Source: Strigamia acuminata
Taxonomy: Eukaryota; Arthropoda; Chilopoda; Geophilomorpha; Linotaeniidae
Assembly: GCA_949358305.1 (NCBI GenBank)
Contig: OX442316.1
Coordinates: forward strand, 16,120,001-16,184,000
Length of the DNA: 64,000 bases
Reading direction: 5' to 3'
In this document: positions 22,403 to 33,815 of the stretch, in pieces
Layout: each line of letters opens with the position of its first letter
How positions within the stretch are numbered: position 1 is the first letter of the stretch
The notes under the pieces: model-generated
What the model was told of the DNA's origin: nothing
Seen by the model: only the letters and a program-made list of their open reading frames with translations
Databases searched by the model: none
Made by a program: the position numbers and the translations under genes

Positions 22403-25400
22403 ATGTCGTTCCACTTGTACGACTGTTTAATTCTCGGAGCAATGTTTCTCATATCTTTTGTGATTGGGGTGTACTATGCGTTCGTGGGAAGAAGGGTTAA
22501 GTCGACCAAGGAGTATTTTACTGCAGGGGGCAATATTGGAGTGATTCCTGCCACCATCTCTCTTCTGGCCAGCATTTTGTGCTCTATCTGGTACGTTGGC
22601 ATTCCGTTGGAAGTGTATTCCTATGGGTTCCACTTTCTGTGCAATGTGCCCGTCATCGTGTTTTCGCTCGTGTTTAGCGCATATGCATTTCTGCCTGTTT
22701 TCCACGATTTACAAGTGGCCAGCGCCATACAGGTGAGAATTATTTAGTTTTGAGTTGCAATCTCTTACTCCTTTTTTTTTTGGGGATAGTATCTGGAAAA
22801 GAGATTTAACAAATCGATTCGTCTAGTGGGTGCTATTTTGTACATCATTAACTCGGTAAGTGGTGTTCAACATAATGTGAGTTTAGTTACAATAATTAAT
22901 AAATAACCCAATATAAAATAATTACTCACATTCTCCCCTGTTAAACCAAACACATTGTTCTAAGAAATAATTCATTTCATAAAAATATTTTCGCACAATA
23001 ATTTAATATGGACCCCGGATAAAAACTTGGTAAAAATGTCAGTTACATTAATTAAACGGGAAACACGTTTGATTTCGAAATACCCTTTTTGAAACCAATC
23101 ACTTACGAAATAATATCGAATTCAAATGTGGTAGTGATTTATTGACTTTTTTTTAAACTACAAGTAAAGGGTGTCCCAAAAATACCGCAAGATTTGAATT
23201 TGCCGCCATTTGCACAGTAAATTTTTGGCAACCCTGAAACAACAACAAATTGACAGCTAAGAGTTTAGGGTTAGGTTTAGGATTAGTGAAAATGGAGTGT
23301 TACACGATACAACAACGTGTAACAATTCAATTATTGCATGGGACATTTCCAGGTCGTGTACTCTTTTGTTTTGGTGATCAGAATTGTAATGCACGGGTGG
23401 TTGTGGGCTTGTTGACATAGATCTTTGACTTCAAATAACCCCATAAAAAAATCTAATGGTGTTTCTTAAATCACACAATCTAGGGGGCCAATTCTGATCA
23501 CCAAAACAAAAGAGTACACAACCAGGAAATGTCCCATGCAATAATTGAATTGTTACACGTTGTTGTATGGTGTAACGCTCCATTTTTACTAACCCTAAAC
23601 ACGTTGTTGTATCGTGTAACACTCCATTTTCACTAATCCTAAACCTAACCCTAAACTCTTAGCTGTCAATTTGTTGTTGTTTCAGGGTTGCCAAAAATTT
23701 ACTGCGCAAATGGTGGCAAATTCAAATCTTGCGTTATTTTTGGGACACCCTTTTACTATTATTGAAACAATATTACAGCCAATTAAAAACCATCATTAGG
23801 CCAATATTACTTGCTGCTTGGGTGAAGTCATTTAACTTGTTTAGCTTTTTTTTAAACTCGTTTGAGTGACCTTATGATGCGCCTACTTAGAAATTCAAAC
23901 ACTGAACACAAAATAGTATTACTTTCTTATTTTTGTTTAAGGCATTTTACGTAGCATTGGTGATGTTTATTCCGGCTATGGCTATCAGTCAAGGTAATGG
24001 TGTAAGTTTTTCAATTTTAAATTGTAATAACTATTCTTATTTGTGTTCCCTATGTCCAGTTATGGGTATACACATCTGGATATCAATATTGAGCATGTGC
24101 ATCGTGGGCACGGCTTATACAGCTTTGGTTTGTATGGGAAAAGAGAGAATTTACGACTGGATTCCAATCTTTCTTTTCTGCATTTTGTAATCCACTTGCA
24201 GACAGTTTTCACAATGTATAGTTAACGTAATTGCGCAACCGCAGAGTGAATAAGCGCTTATTCTTTTTGAGGTTTTATCTTTTTTCCATTCAAGGGGAGC
24301 TAGCTCCCCCTTGACCCCCCAAATCTAATCTTATTCGTTTTTAGCAGCATAGACTGAAGCGAGTATTTTCATTAATGTATCTCAATGCATCTCTCAACCA
24401 ATCACAGCACGTCATGAAATTAATACGTTCATGTTGGACTTGAACGTAGCCATTTCATTGACGGAAAGAATCCTTGGAATTCAGTTGTATGAATATGCAC
24501 GCTTTCTTGACCAGCAATAGATTGGTTCACCCAATCATTGTAGCATTTCTATTGTATTTTTAGGGTGGGATTCGTGCTGTTATGTGGACAGATGTGTTCC
24601 AAACTGTAATCATTTACACATCGCTGTTGGCAATTGCCATTAAAGGTACAATGGATGTTGGAGGAATCGGAGTTGTGTGGGATCGCGGAGTGAAGGGACA
24701 AAGAATTGCAGTCGCTCCGTAAGAAACTTGTGAAACGGACAAATGACATAAATCACTCATTTTCATCTAGTTTCTCTGCCGATCCACGGTACCGTTACTC
24801 TCTGGTTTGGCTCTTCATGTCGGAACCAGTTTATTTTGTCGGACTTTACGGAGCGTACCAAACGCAAATTCAAAGATATGTCTCGTGTCCATCAGTAAAA
24901 GCGGCACAAAAGTATCCATTTTTAGTCTAATTTGATTTTTGGTTCGTTAATTGTTTGAGTATTGATCACGGTTACTGTTTTTTACTCTTTTTCAGAGCTT
25001 TATATTTAAATATTCCCGCTTTGATCTTCGTGGAGTTTTTAATCATTTACATTGGACTTGTGCTGTATGCCACTTTCGCTGGCTGTGATCCTTTACTTAA
25101 CAATGAAATTTCAAATGCGGATGAAGTAATTCTTGCACTTAATTCCAGATGGATCGTAATGTGTTGACATTATTCTCGTTCTGTGTGTAGTTGCTCACGT
25201 ATTTTGTGCTGAAAACATTTTCGGGCATGCCTGGTATGGCCGGGCTGTTTGTGGCTGGGATTTTTAGCGGCGCACTCAGCACGATTTCATCGGGTTTGAA
25301 TTCAATGGCGGCTGTGACTATCGGGGATTTCGTCGTGCTCTTACCGCGCTTCAAGCAAACAACTGATGAAACGAAAACGTGCATGGCGAAATGGATTGGT

Positions 25401-27014
25401 ATTGGAATTAAACAAAGTGTTTATCGACAAGGGGGAAAAGATTAAAATACGATTAAATATCGACTTTAAAGATACCGGCAAGAAAGATATTGACGCAGCT
25501 GAAAGAAAAACAAAATCATTCAATGAGAGTAGATGGTGAAGAAGATGGAGTTAAACTAGGAAAGATTAGCGAGCAATTGCGATGGATTTTGAGATATAGA
25601 CTCTTTGTACATTAAAATTGGCGTAGCTCAAAAACTGCAAGAGCTGGGTGTCTGAAAGTTTGGAAACTGTAGGGTAACCATGTTAAAAACCCTCAAACCC
25701 AGTTTTATCAAAATCCAAGTGACGGATTCTATTGTAACTCAAAATACGTCACTCGGATTTTGATTTAGAATAGGACGATGTAAAACTTGTTCGGGTTTAA
25801 AATTAATTTGAAAGGCGAGTGCTATCTTTTGCTTGTCGACAAGTGTTTGTGTTGTATGTTTGTGTGTGTGTTTGTGCGATTAACTATAACCAATGTTGAT
25901 ATTTAACAGCTGCTCTGTACGGTCTATTCACACTCATATTGATGGTTTTAGTCGAGAAAGTGGAAAGCATTATAACGGTTTTCAATTTATTTCGTTTGAA
26001 ATTTAAAGTTTGACTTAAAATTATCTTGTTTTATTCAGTTTGCGGGCTACAACAATGGCACCGTGACAGGTATCAGCACGAGTCTCTTTGTCTTGGGTTT
26101 GTTTTGTCCATGGGTCAACTCTGTAGTAAGTTTCACGCTTTTTTGTTTTTATTTTTATTTCTTTTGTTGATTTCCCAAGGGCGCAGCGTGTGGCTTAATT
26201 GCCGGTGTTGTTTTCGGTCTAGTCGTTGCAATTGGTGGTCAAGCTTCAGATGTTGATTTTGAGCCACTCTCAACGACCACTGGCAGTTGCCTTGACCACA
26301 ACCTAACATTCACTAATGGAAACTCGACTCAAGTGCTTATGTCCAATGAGTCATCTTATCCACTTCTCTACGCGAGGGAGTTAGAAAATAAGTATAATTT
26401 CAAGGGAAAATCAGAAAAGCAAAGAAGTTCAGCATTTTTCTGTGCTTTTCTGATTTTCCCTTTCTGACATTCCATGTGATCTGCTAAATATTTTAAGTCC
26501 TATCTTGTGTTGCAGTGGTGGTATTTATGAGCTGTTTAAAATCTCGCCATTGACTGTTCAGCTTTTTGCATTTCTGGTCTCAATGATTGTTGGAATGATT
26601 TGTAGCGCACTTTTTGGTTAGTTGTATACAGCTGAGATAACAACTCAATAAATCACATCTTTTCAATTTTAATTTAGGCTGCAGTCAGAATGAAATATCA
26701 GATATCAAACTGTTCAGCCCATTGATCAGAAAGTGGGTTAAGAAAAGGTGGTTGGACAAAGAGAAAAATAATGGAACTCTAGTCAAAGTATTTTTTCTAA
26801 TTTTTCTTCACTTGAAAAAATGAAAATGGAAATTAGAAAATTGGTTTGTATTTGCTAGATATTATATGTCAATCAAAAAGAGGAAGGAATACATGTAAAT
26901 AAGTTACGATTGCTGGAAGAAGAAGAAGAAGAATCTCCTTCTTTTCCCATTCAATCTGACGTCACAGATTATTGCAAGAAAGATGCTCGAAATTATCGTA
27001 GTGGGACAATATAA
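22403..27014 (+). CDS. SLC5-like sodium-coupled solute transporter, gene G
   Basis: Founder type of the G/J/K subfamily. Exons: 22403-22732, 22790-22855, 23942-23993, 24060-24127, 24564-24718, 24771-24911, 24996-25125, 25191-25398, 25910-25977, 26039-26125, 26180-26391, 26516-26616, 26678-26787, 26859-27014; 1884 bases, 627 residues, in frame. Marks: VYYAFVGRRVKSTKEYFTAG, WTDVFQTVII, QIQRYVSC, AGIFSGALSTISSGLNSMAA. Exon 8 (208 bases) equals exons 8 and 9 (89+119) of the other subfamilies fused. The loop after the late membrane segment bears NLT and NES sequons. The C-terminus is long and acidic (RLLEEEEEE). Intron 2 holds a mariner remnant, intron 11 a hairpin. The start at 22403 was chosen because it is conserved in J and K; substrate unknown. 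Confidence 0.9.
23168..23752. mobile_element. Mariner/IS630-type foldback remnant in intron 2 of gene G
   Basis: Ends GGGTGTCCCAAAAAT and its reverse complement delimit a large inverted repeat. Left arm, plus strand: an N-terminal piece reading CYTIQQRVTIQLLHG, as in helix-turn-helix heads of Tc1/mariner-related proteins. Centre, minus strand (about 23400-23475): TPLDFFLWGYLKSK, the C-terminal hallmark of IS630/mariner transposases, preceded by a stop. The pieces point in opposite directions, so the element is rearranged and dead. Confidence 0.7.
26403..26461 (+). other. Intronic hairpin in intron 11 of gene G, conserved in J and K
   Basis: AGGGAAAATCAGAAAAGCA (26403-26421) pairs perfectly with 26443-26461 across a 21-nt loop. 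It starts 12 bases after the splice donor. The same intron of J (about 41262-41325) and of K (about 57977-58035) keeps both arms with a few changes. This could be a small-RNA precursor, a splicing structure, or an inherited small inverted repeat. Confidence 0.5.
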
Positions 27015-28090
27015 TATAGTATTTGAATTCTAAGGAAATGATTTTGTGTTTGTTATCACCACAAACAGTAAAGAACCTTTATAAAAAAAATTGTTTATAA
27101 TTTAAATCAAGGTTTCACTTGAAGGTCAGAAAATGTACTACCTAAGAGGGATTAAAGTTTTTATTTAATCTCGATAAGTAAAGGAATTTTTTTGACTTAT
27201 TTTTAAACCATTGATAAGTGCAGTTCCGGGCTACAGAGCTTTTAGAAAGTGTAATTTCTACAAGTGGTAGACTATTCACACTTGTTCATTAGTTATGTAG
27301 AAATCAGTGACGTTATTTACTAGATTAGTTGAATCTGAAAAAATGGTAGATTATTTGATTCTGGAAAAATTGTAGATTATTTGAAAGGTAGGGGTTTGCT
27401 TTTCTAATCGTAGCTAATGATCCATTAAAGATAGAAACTTCTACTTTTTTTTAAAAGAAAGAGGGATGCCAGTTTAGTAAACGGACATATTTTTTGAATT
27501 TGTTTTCCGTAATAAAAGTTGACAAATTTGGGGCCGAAACGAAAGTTCACGATCTTATTTCCACTATCTATACGACCGAAACACATCTTTGTTCGTATTT
27601 CACAAACCATTAGGGCTAGAAAGAATTACGTTTTTTTAAAAGAAAACTTGTTTTTTTCTCTACATTCTGATGCGTTTTATTAATTTTTACATGCTTTTGA
27701 AAGTACTTAACTTTGATGCCGAAAGTAGCAATAAAAATTGATTTGGCATCCATTTTATTTTTTGGATTTTGCTACGATCAGTCACATGACAGAATGGAGG
27801 CGGGACTTAGATTTATGACGTCAGGTTGTAGAAAACTTGAAGTTGTAGAAGTATCGCCATTTTGTTCACAAGTTTGGTGCAAAAAAAAAAATATATCGAT
27901 AATCTTCTAAAACTTTCCACCGAAATGAAAAATTAAACCCAATCGTTTCATTTACACCTCTCCTGAACAGCAAATCAATTCCCCAATACCAAACAAACCT
28001 TCAAGAAAATGTAAAACTTAAAAAAAGCAATGTCAGTAACATGCCCCTCTCTCGAAAAAAAAAATATTTAAAAGTGCAAATATTCTGCTT
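27015..28090. other. Intergenic region between genes G and H
   Basis: No gene seen. The stretch just after G (to about 27200, with AAGAGGGATTAAAG and AATCTCGATAAGTAAAGG) recurs downstream of J (about 40520-40620) and K (about 57190-57320), so it is shared 3' flank of the subfamily. The rest is unique AT-rich DNA. Confidence 0.5.
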
Positions 28091-28092
28091 TA

Positions 28093-28703
28093 GACCTTTG
28101 GAAAATCATGATGTAATGCCCTTTGTTACCGCCCACAATAATGTGACGTATTTTGAAAATGCACTGTGCATGGTTTTTCTCATAGAGGGGGGAGGGGGGG
28201 CAACAATTGTTTTAAAATACAGGAAAATGCAGGAAAAATGCAATTTTTGTGTAAAAAAAATGCAATTTTTGTGTAAAAAAATGCAATTTTTGTGTAAAAA
28301 AATGCAATTTTTGTGTAAAAAAAATGCAATTTTTGTGTAAAAAAAATGCAATTTTTGTGTAAAAAAAATGCAATTTTTGTGTAAAAAAAATGCAATTTTT
28401 GTGTAAAAAAAATGCAATTTTTGTGTAAAAAAATGCAATTTTTGTGTAAAAAAAATGCAATTTTTGTGTAAAAAAAATGCAATTTTTGTGTAAAAAAAAT
28501 GCAATTTTTGTGTAAAAAAAATGCAATTTTTGTGTAAAAAAAATGCAATTTTTGTGTAAAAAAAATGCAATTTTGTCTGAAAAATTGGTAAATAAATAAA
28601 AATAATAATGCTAAAGGTGTGATATTTGCCCCCCACCCCCCACCAATTGCAGCATTGTTACGATCACATGATCTTATCACATGACCTCATTTTTCCAAAG
28701 GTC
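28093..28703. mobile_element. MITE with internal 22-bp minisatellite
   Basis: Inverted ends GACCTTTGGAAAA with TA on each side (28091-28092 and 28704-28705). Just inside are G-rich and C-rich tracts (about 28185-28200 and 28630-28645). The core (about 28235-28575) is a tandem array of units TGCAATTTTTGTGTAAAAAA plus one to three A. Frames are open across it on both strands only because the unit lacks stops in them; none is a gene. Confidence 0.75.
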
Positions 28704-28821
28704 TATTGGAAGGGAAGTAGACTTTCCAATTTTAATTGACAGGTTTTGAGTATCAAATTTTATTTGTCAACTGTAGAATTTATTGCTTAACATATCTGTT
28801 GCTGCATTTGGCTGTTTAAAA

Positions 28822-31800
28822 ATGCAGCAGCAAGTTCATCTGCGAGCGGCGGATTATGCCGTGTTTGGCTTTCTTTTGGCTGTGCCCGCGTCGATTAGTA
28901 TTTACTTCGCCTGCACCGGTCGTCGCCAAAGGACCGTGCAGGAGTTTTTGTTGGCCGACAGACAGATGGGTGTTTTACCCGTCTCCATGTCGCTGCTCGC
29001 GTCTTTAATCTCGGCCATTGGGATGATCAGCTTGCCGGCGGAGCTCTATTTGTTCGGTGCCGGGGTCAGTTATTTGTTTTTCGGCACATGTTTGGCCTTG
29101 CCTGTCGTTGCCACTTGCTATTTACCCGTTTTTTATAATCTCAAATTGACTAGTGTAAATCAAGTAAGTTTATACAGTATGTTGCAAATTGTTTAATTTA
29201 GGAAAATTTTTTTTTTTTAGTATCTGGAAAGGAGATTCAATTCCGTGGTACGGAAAATGGCATCTTTTCTCTTTCTTGTACAACAGGTAAGTGTATTACC
29301 ACCAACAAATTGTGGCCTATCCTATTTAAACCCGTACCACGACACCACCGCCAAACCATTTCCGCCAAACCATTTCCGCCAACCCCATAACCGCCAAATC
29401 ATTTCCGCCAATGCATTGCTGCAAAGTTACTACCGCAAATGCAAGGGGCGCCATGCAAATAGCAGCAAACAAGCGCAAATGACAGAAAAATACTTAAAAT
29501 GACCAATTGATCGGGTAGTGAACAACTGGCTCATCCATCTCACTTGTCAGTTTTTGATCCCATCAGTAAATGGTGTGTGATTTTTTGAGAATTTTTTAAG
29601 TGGTGCGCCGTGCAAAAATCTTGAAACTTTAATTGCGCTGAATAAGTTTGGGAACCACTGATGTATGGGTCAAACTTTGGTTTACGCTGGGTTTTTGTTT
29701 ACTAGGTAGTTTACATGAGTTTCGTACTTTACGCGCCTTCTCTTACACTCAGTCAAGGTATTATACAAAAGATAACATGTTTAGTTTGTTTAATTCATAT
29801 TTTTATTTACTTAACTCAAATAGTTACTGGCATGAGTTTGTGGGGCTCCCTCTTAGCTGTTGGCTTGTTGGGAACAATCTACACGGCTATTGTTGAGTAT
29901 ATACGTGGTAAGAATCGACTTGTGCATTGTAATGTATGTGGTTGTTTCAGGGTGGCATTAAAGCGGTCATGTGGACGGACGTTTTACAAACAGTCATCAT
30001 GTTTGTTGCTTTGGTGACTGCCATTGTTATAGGCACGATCGATGTCGGCGGACTTCGGCACGTGTTCGAAAGAAGCGGAGAAGGGGGTCGGTTGAAACTG
30101 AGGTAAAATTGTCTTATTTGTTTGAAAGTTATATTTCTATTTCTATTTCTTTTAAGTTTTAACTTTGATTTTCGCGAGCGGTACAACATCTGGAGTTTAA
30201 CGTTTGGAAGTTTTTTTATTTGGTTAGGACGTTACGGAACGCATCAAGCTCAGATTCAAAGATATTTGAGTTGCCAGAGTTTAATCAAAGCCCAATTGTA
30301 AATTTAAGAGGAAATTGTTTGTTCAAATTGTATGCTTATTATTTTTCTACGAGTAGGTCAGCTGTTTGGAATATTGTTGGGAATTTTGCGTTTGGTTTTT
30401 GCGTGTTTCTTTGCGGTTTGTTGGTTTACACGAAATATTGGGATTGTGATCCATTGCTGAATAAATTGATTAAGAAACCTGATCAGGTATTTTAAGTCGG
30501 AGAGTAGTTCACATACAGTTGCGTACAGTACATATATTTTTTTATTTTTTATTTTTAAGATTTTTGTTTTATTTGTGGCGAATACCTTTTCTAGCTATTC
30601 CGGACTGATGGGCATGTTTGTTGCTGGCATATTCAGCGGTTCTCTGAGGTCGGTTTTTGTGATTTATCAATAGGCGTGCTCAAAGTTTCTGTTTTTACTG
30701 GTTTTACGTTAGCAGGAATTCAGGGGCGATCATTTTGCTTTCTAGATTCATAAAAAAAATTGTAACACATATCCAAATTTTAAAATTAGCAAAAATTAGT
30801 AAAGATTACAGAGAAAGGTTTCTTGAGCCTACGAAGGTCTAAACGTGGCACTGAATGAGTCGAGAAGTTTCACGTTTCACTTTTTTCGTTCGGTTTTAAG
30901 CACACATATTTTTTTTATTTAGTTCTCTTTCCACTGCTTTGAATTCACTCGCAGCTGTAACTTTGGAGGATTTTATTAAATCCTTCGACAGATGGAGCCG
31001 CATGACGAGCGAAAAGGAGGCCATTGTATCAAAAGTTTTGTGTAAGGGAAATTTAAAAACTGCATTTCGATATATGTATAAAGAAATAGTATTTGTTTGC
31101 AGCTGCTTTTTATGGCGTTTTGTGTCTCGGTTTAGTTGGAGCAATTTCCAATTTGGGAACGATATTTGAGGTAATGTTGGTGCAAGAACGAGTTATTCGA
31201 CTTATGCAATTTAAATTGTACTTTTTCAGACAGTTTCGTACTGTACACTCACCTTTAGTGGGATTATTTGCGGTCTGTTTACTTTGGGCTTGTTCTTTCC
31301 ATGGGCAAACTCATTTGTATGCGCAAACTTGACATTTTTTCACGTTTTTTTTTAAATACTTTTGTTTTGTTCGAATACAGGGAGCAATTGTTGGTGTTGT
31401 GGTTTCTTTAATTGTCTCTGAGTGGGTATCTCTGGGGACACTTTTGACTCGCAGACCATTTACTTTACCATATCCCATCTCCACTGAAGGATGTGCGCAA
31501 GTTATTAGCAATGTTAGTCTTGTTACCTCTGCAGCCGGTTCAACCACAGCCAACAGGTTTAGTTGATCACTAACATTTTTTAGTTTTTATTTCAATAAGA
31601 ATTTACATTTTCAGTGGCATTGATGAGGTGTTTCCACTCTATCAAGTCTCATTCAATTGGATACCAATGATTAGTATTGTCTCAGTTGTAATTGCGGGCG
31701 TAATTTCAAGCCTTCTGTTTTGTATGTAAATGTGTCACGTCGTTATTTGCGACTGGAAAGAATGCTTTTAGAAAAACTAGGTTTTCAGGGGTTTGTGTTT

Positions 31801-32438
31801 ACCAAAAGATTGAACGTCCACAGGCACCGCAACTCTTAATACTTAACCATGGTGGTAGCTCAGTAAAGACAGCATCTGTTCGTGAAATCTAATATTCGGA
31901 CTGTAATTGTGATAAAAGGAAGATATTCAAATGAGTTGAAAGCGCATAAATTAAAAATACAGCAAAAATCTCATGATTATCCAGGAAAAATGCTTTTAAC
32001 CAGGGAAAAACATAGATAAAGGAAAAGAAATAACAAAGGAAAAATAATAACATGAAAATTTAAAGAAAATAAGGTTATCGTATTTTAGAAAGTCAAAATT
32101 ATTTCCAATGAAAAGAAAGGAAAATTAAGAAATGGCGCAAAATACGCGCAAAATTTTTAAAATTTTTAACTGTCGCAAGCCAGGACCGTGACAAATGTGT
32201 ATTTTGGATTTTGTTTTATGTGGAATTGAGTTTTTAAATTTTTGTTGCAGGTCCGAAGAAAATTGAAGCTTTGGACATCGAGTTACTCAGTCCGGTCGTT
32301 CAGTACGCGGTTAGAAGAATTTGGCCTGAAAAAGTAAGAATGGATGTGGCATTCGCACCCGTTCCCGATTTTGTACTCGAACCACAACGGCTTTCGAGGA
32401 CGTCAAACAACACGAATGAAGAAAATTCAACTTGTTAA
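28822..32438 (+). CDS. SLC5-like sodium-coupled solute transporter, gene H
   Basis: Complete member of the A/H/I subfamily. Exons: 28822-29163, 29221-29286, 29706-29757, 29824-29891, 29951-30102, 30157-30297, 30357-30486, 30560-30648, 30923-31041, 31103-31170, 31230-31316, 31381-31556, 31615-31721, 32251-32438; 1785 bases, 594 residues, frame intact. Marks: TGRRQRTVQEFLLADRQMGV, SLLASLISAIGMISLPAEL, WTDVLQTVIM, QIQRYLSC, AGIFSGSLSSLSTALNSLAA, LFFPWANSF. The last exon reads through a GTAAGA at which gene A appears to splice, ending NSTC. AATAAA follows at 32443-32448, five bases after the stop. Intron 2 holds a short run of CCGCCAAACCATTT repeats; intron 13 is 529 bp. An upstream ATG-like start would add residues without family similarity. 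Confidence 0.9.
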
Positions 32439-32448
32439 CAAAAATAAA

Positions 32449-33174
32449 TTTATACCGTAATTGCTCTAATAGAACGCGAGTGTTTTCTTGACAAAACTAA
32501 CTTTTGAGATTTTTCTCGCAATTTTTTTTAGTGTCCTTGATCAATTTAACATTTATTTTAGTCATTTTGTTCAAAATATATTAATTTTAGTCATTTCGGT
32601 TAATTTGCATATAGAATTCAGTCATTTTGGTCTATTTATACCCGCGTTATAATGGATACCACACAGAATTGGCTTCCCGCGTTTTATTAGAGCATTTACA
32701 GTAGTAATTTTGATAGTGGACGATGTTTGTGTTTACTTGCTCTGGAAAAGAAATCCAACCTCGATCCAAAATAATAAAAAATAATAATTTTATTTTAATT
32801 CGACATTAACTTTTCGCAGTAAAATTACACTTTTCCGTGAAGGAATTTTGCCAATTGATAATTTCCAGTTGTAACCTCACTTTCACGATTTTCAACACCG
32901 ATTAAAGTGCAAACATTGACGTCAATAATTTAATAACGCCTCACGCAACCAAAAACAAACTTTTCACACTTAAAAACACGAGATAAAAAAAAATAGCCAA
33001 TCCCACTAACCCGGGCCCACTTAGACCTTGAATTGGCCCATTGTCATGGTAACTCTTCCTCGTACGTATTGCGTCAGTGTCTACTGTCCAATGAACTGGT
33101 ATGAGGAAATAAAATTGATAGTTATTTTATTCTAATCGCGTGGACTTGTTGCTCGCAGTTGAGTCAGTTGGAAA
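32449..33174. other. Intergenic region between genes H and I
   Basis: AT-rich, with several TTAATTTTAGTCATTT-like words around 32540-32640. No gene or element could be delimited. Confidence 0.4.
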
Positions 33175-33555
33175 ATGCAGCACGAGCGAGTGCACCACTT
33201 GCAAGCGGCGGATTATGCCGTGTTTATCGTCACGTTGGGGGTGCCCATGTTTATCGGGGTTTACTACGCGTGTACCGGCGGCCGACAGAGGACCGTGCAG
33301 GAGTTTCTGTTGGGCAACAGACGGATGGGGGTTTTGCCCATCTCGATGTCGCTGCTCGCGTGCTTTTCGTCGGCCATTGGGATGATCAGCGTGCCGGCCG
33401 AGATCTATTTCTACGTTGCTGGGATTAGTTACTCCATTTTGGGCATGTGTTTGGCCATGCCTGTCGTTGCTACTTGTTATTTACCTGCGATCTATTACTG
33501 CATTGTATTTTTGAGTTGGCACTACCTTAGTCAAACAAAGATGAGAAGCGAGTGA
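33175..33555 (+). pseudogene. SLC5-like transporter, first exon only, gene I
   Basis: Residues 1-105 match exon 1 of gene H closely (AADYAVF, TGGRQRTVQEFLLGNRRMGV, SAIGMISVPAEIYFY, GMCLAMPVVATCYLPA). After CYLP the similarity ends, where H continues VFYNLKLTS and a splice donor. The frame then runs through unrelated sequence to a stop at 33553-33555. No later exon of the family follows before the repeat region at 33800. The gene was cut by a rearrangement. A protein of 126 residues with two or three membrane segments could still be made, but transport by it is unlikely. Confidence 0.8.
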
Positions 33556-33618
33556 GACTGCAAGTATTGACTAGGCCCATAGCTGCTTAACTCCTGTTTT
33601 TCATGTGCAAATAAATAG

Positions 33619-33778
33619 ACCAAAAAAGTCGAGATCGGTAAGTAGCTTTTGGACGGCGACTAATTTTGAATTTTTGAAATATTTTTATTTGCTTTCTTTA
33701 AACTTGTTTCAGAATGCCAATTCTGATGACGAACGACACAGAAGCAAGAAGAAGAAGCGTTCACGGTCATTTTCTTGA
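33619..33778 (+). pseudogene. Fragment resembling the end of an SR-type splicing protein
   Basis: Two short pieces, 33619-33637 and 33713-33778, separated by an intron with good borders, join in frame to read KKSRS then NANSDDERHRSKKKKRSRSF and a stop. Arginine-serine and lysine runs of this kind end many RNA-processing proteins. The 5' part of that gene is not here, so this is a piece of another locus brought next to the broken gene I. The match is by composition only. Confidence 0.4.
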
Positions 33779-33815
33779 TCGCCATCGAATTAAAGTCTGA
33801 CGAAGATCTCGTGTT

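Noticed and set aside
28235-28575. Array of short repeats that could suggest a CRISPR
   Set aside because: There are no unique spacers; units are adjoining and the genome is eukaryotic.
28106-28680. Frames of 100-176 codons with KLHFFYTKIAFFLH-type repeats
   Set aside because: They come from the 22-bp minisatellite inside a MITE.
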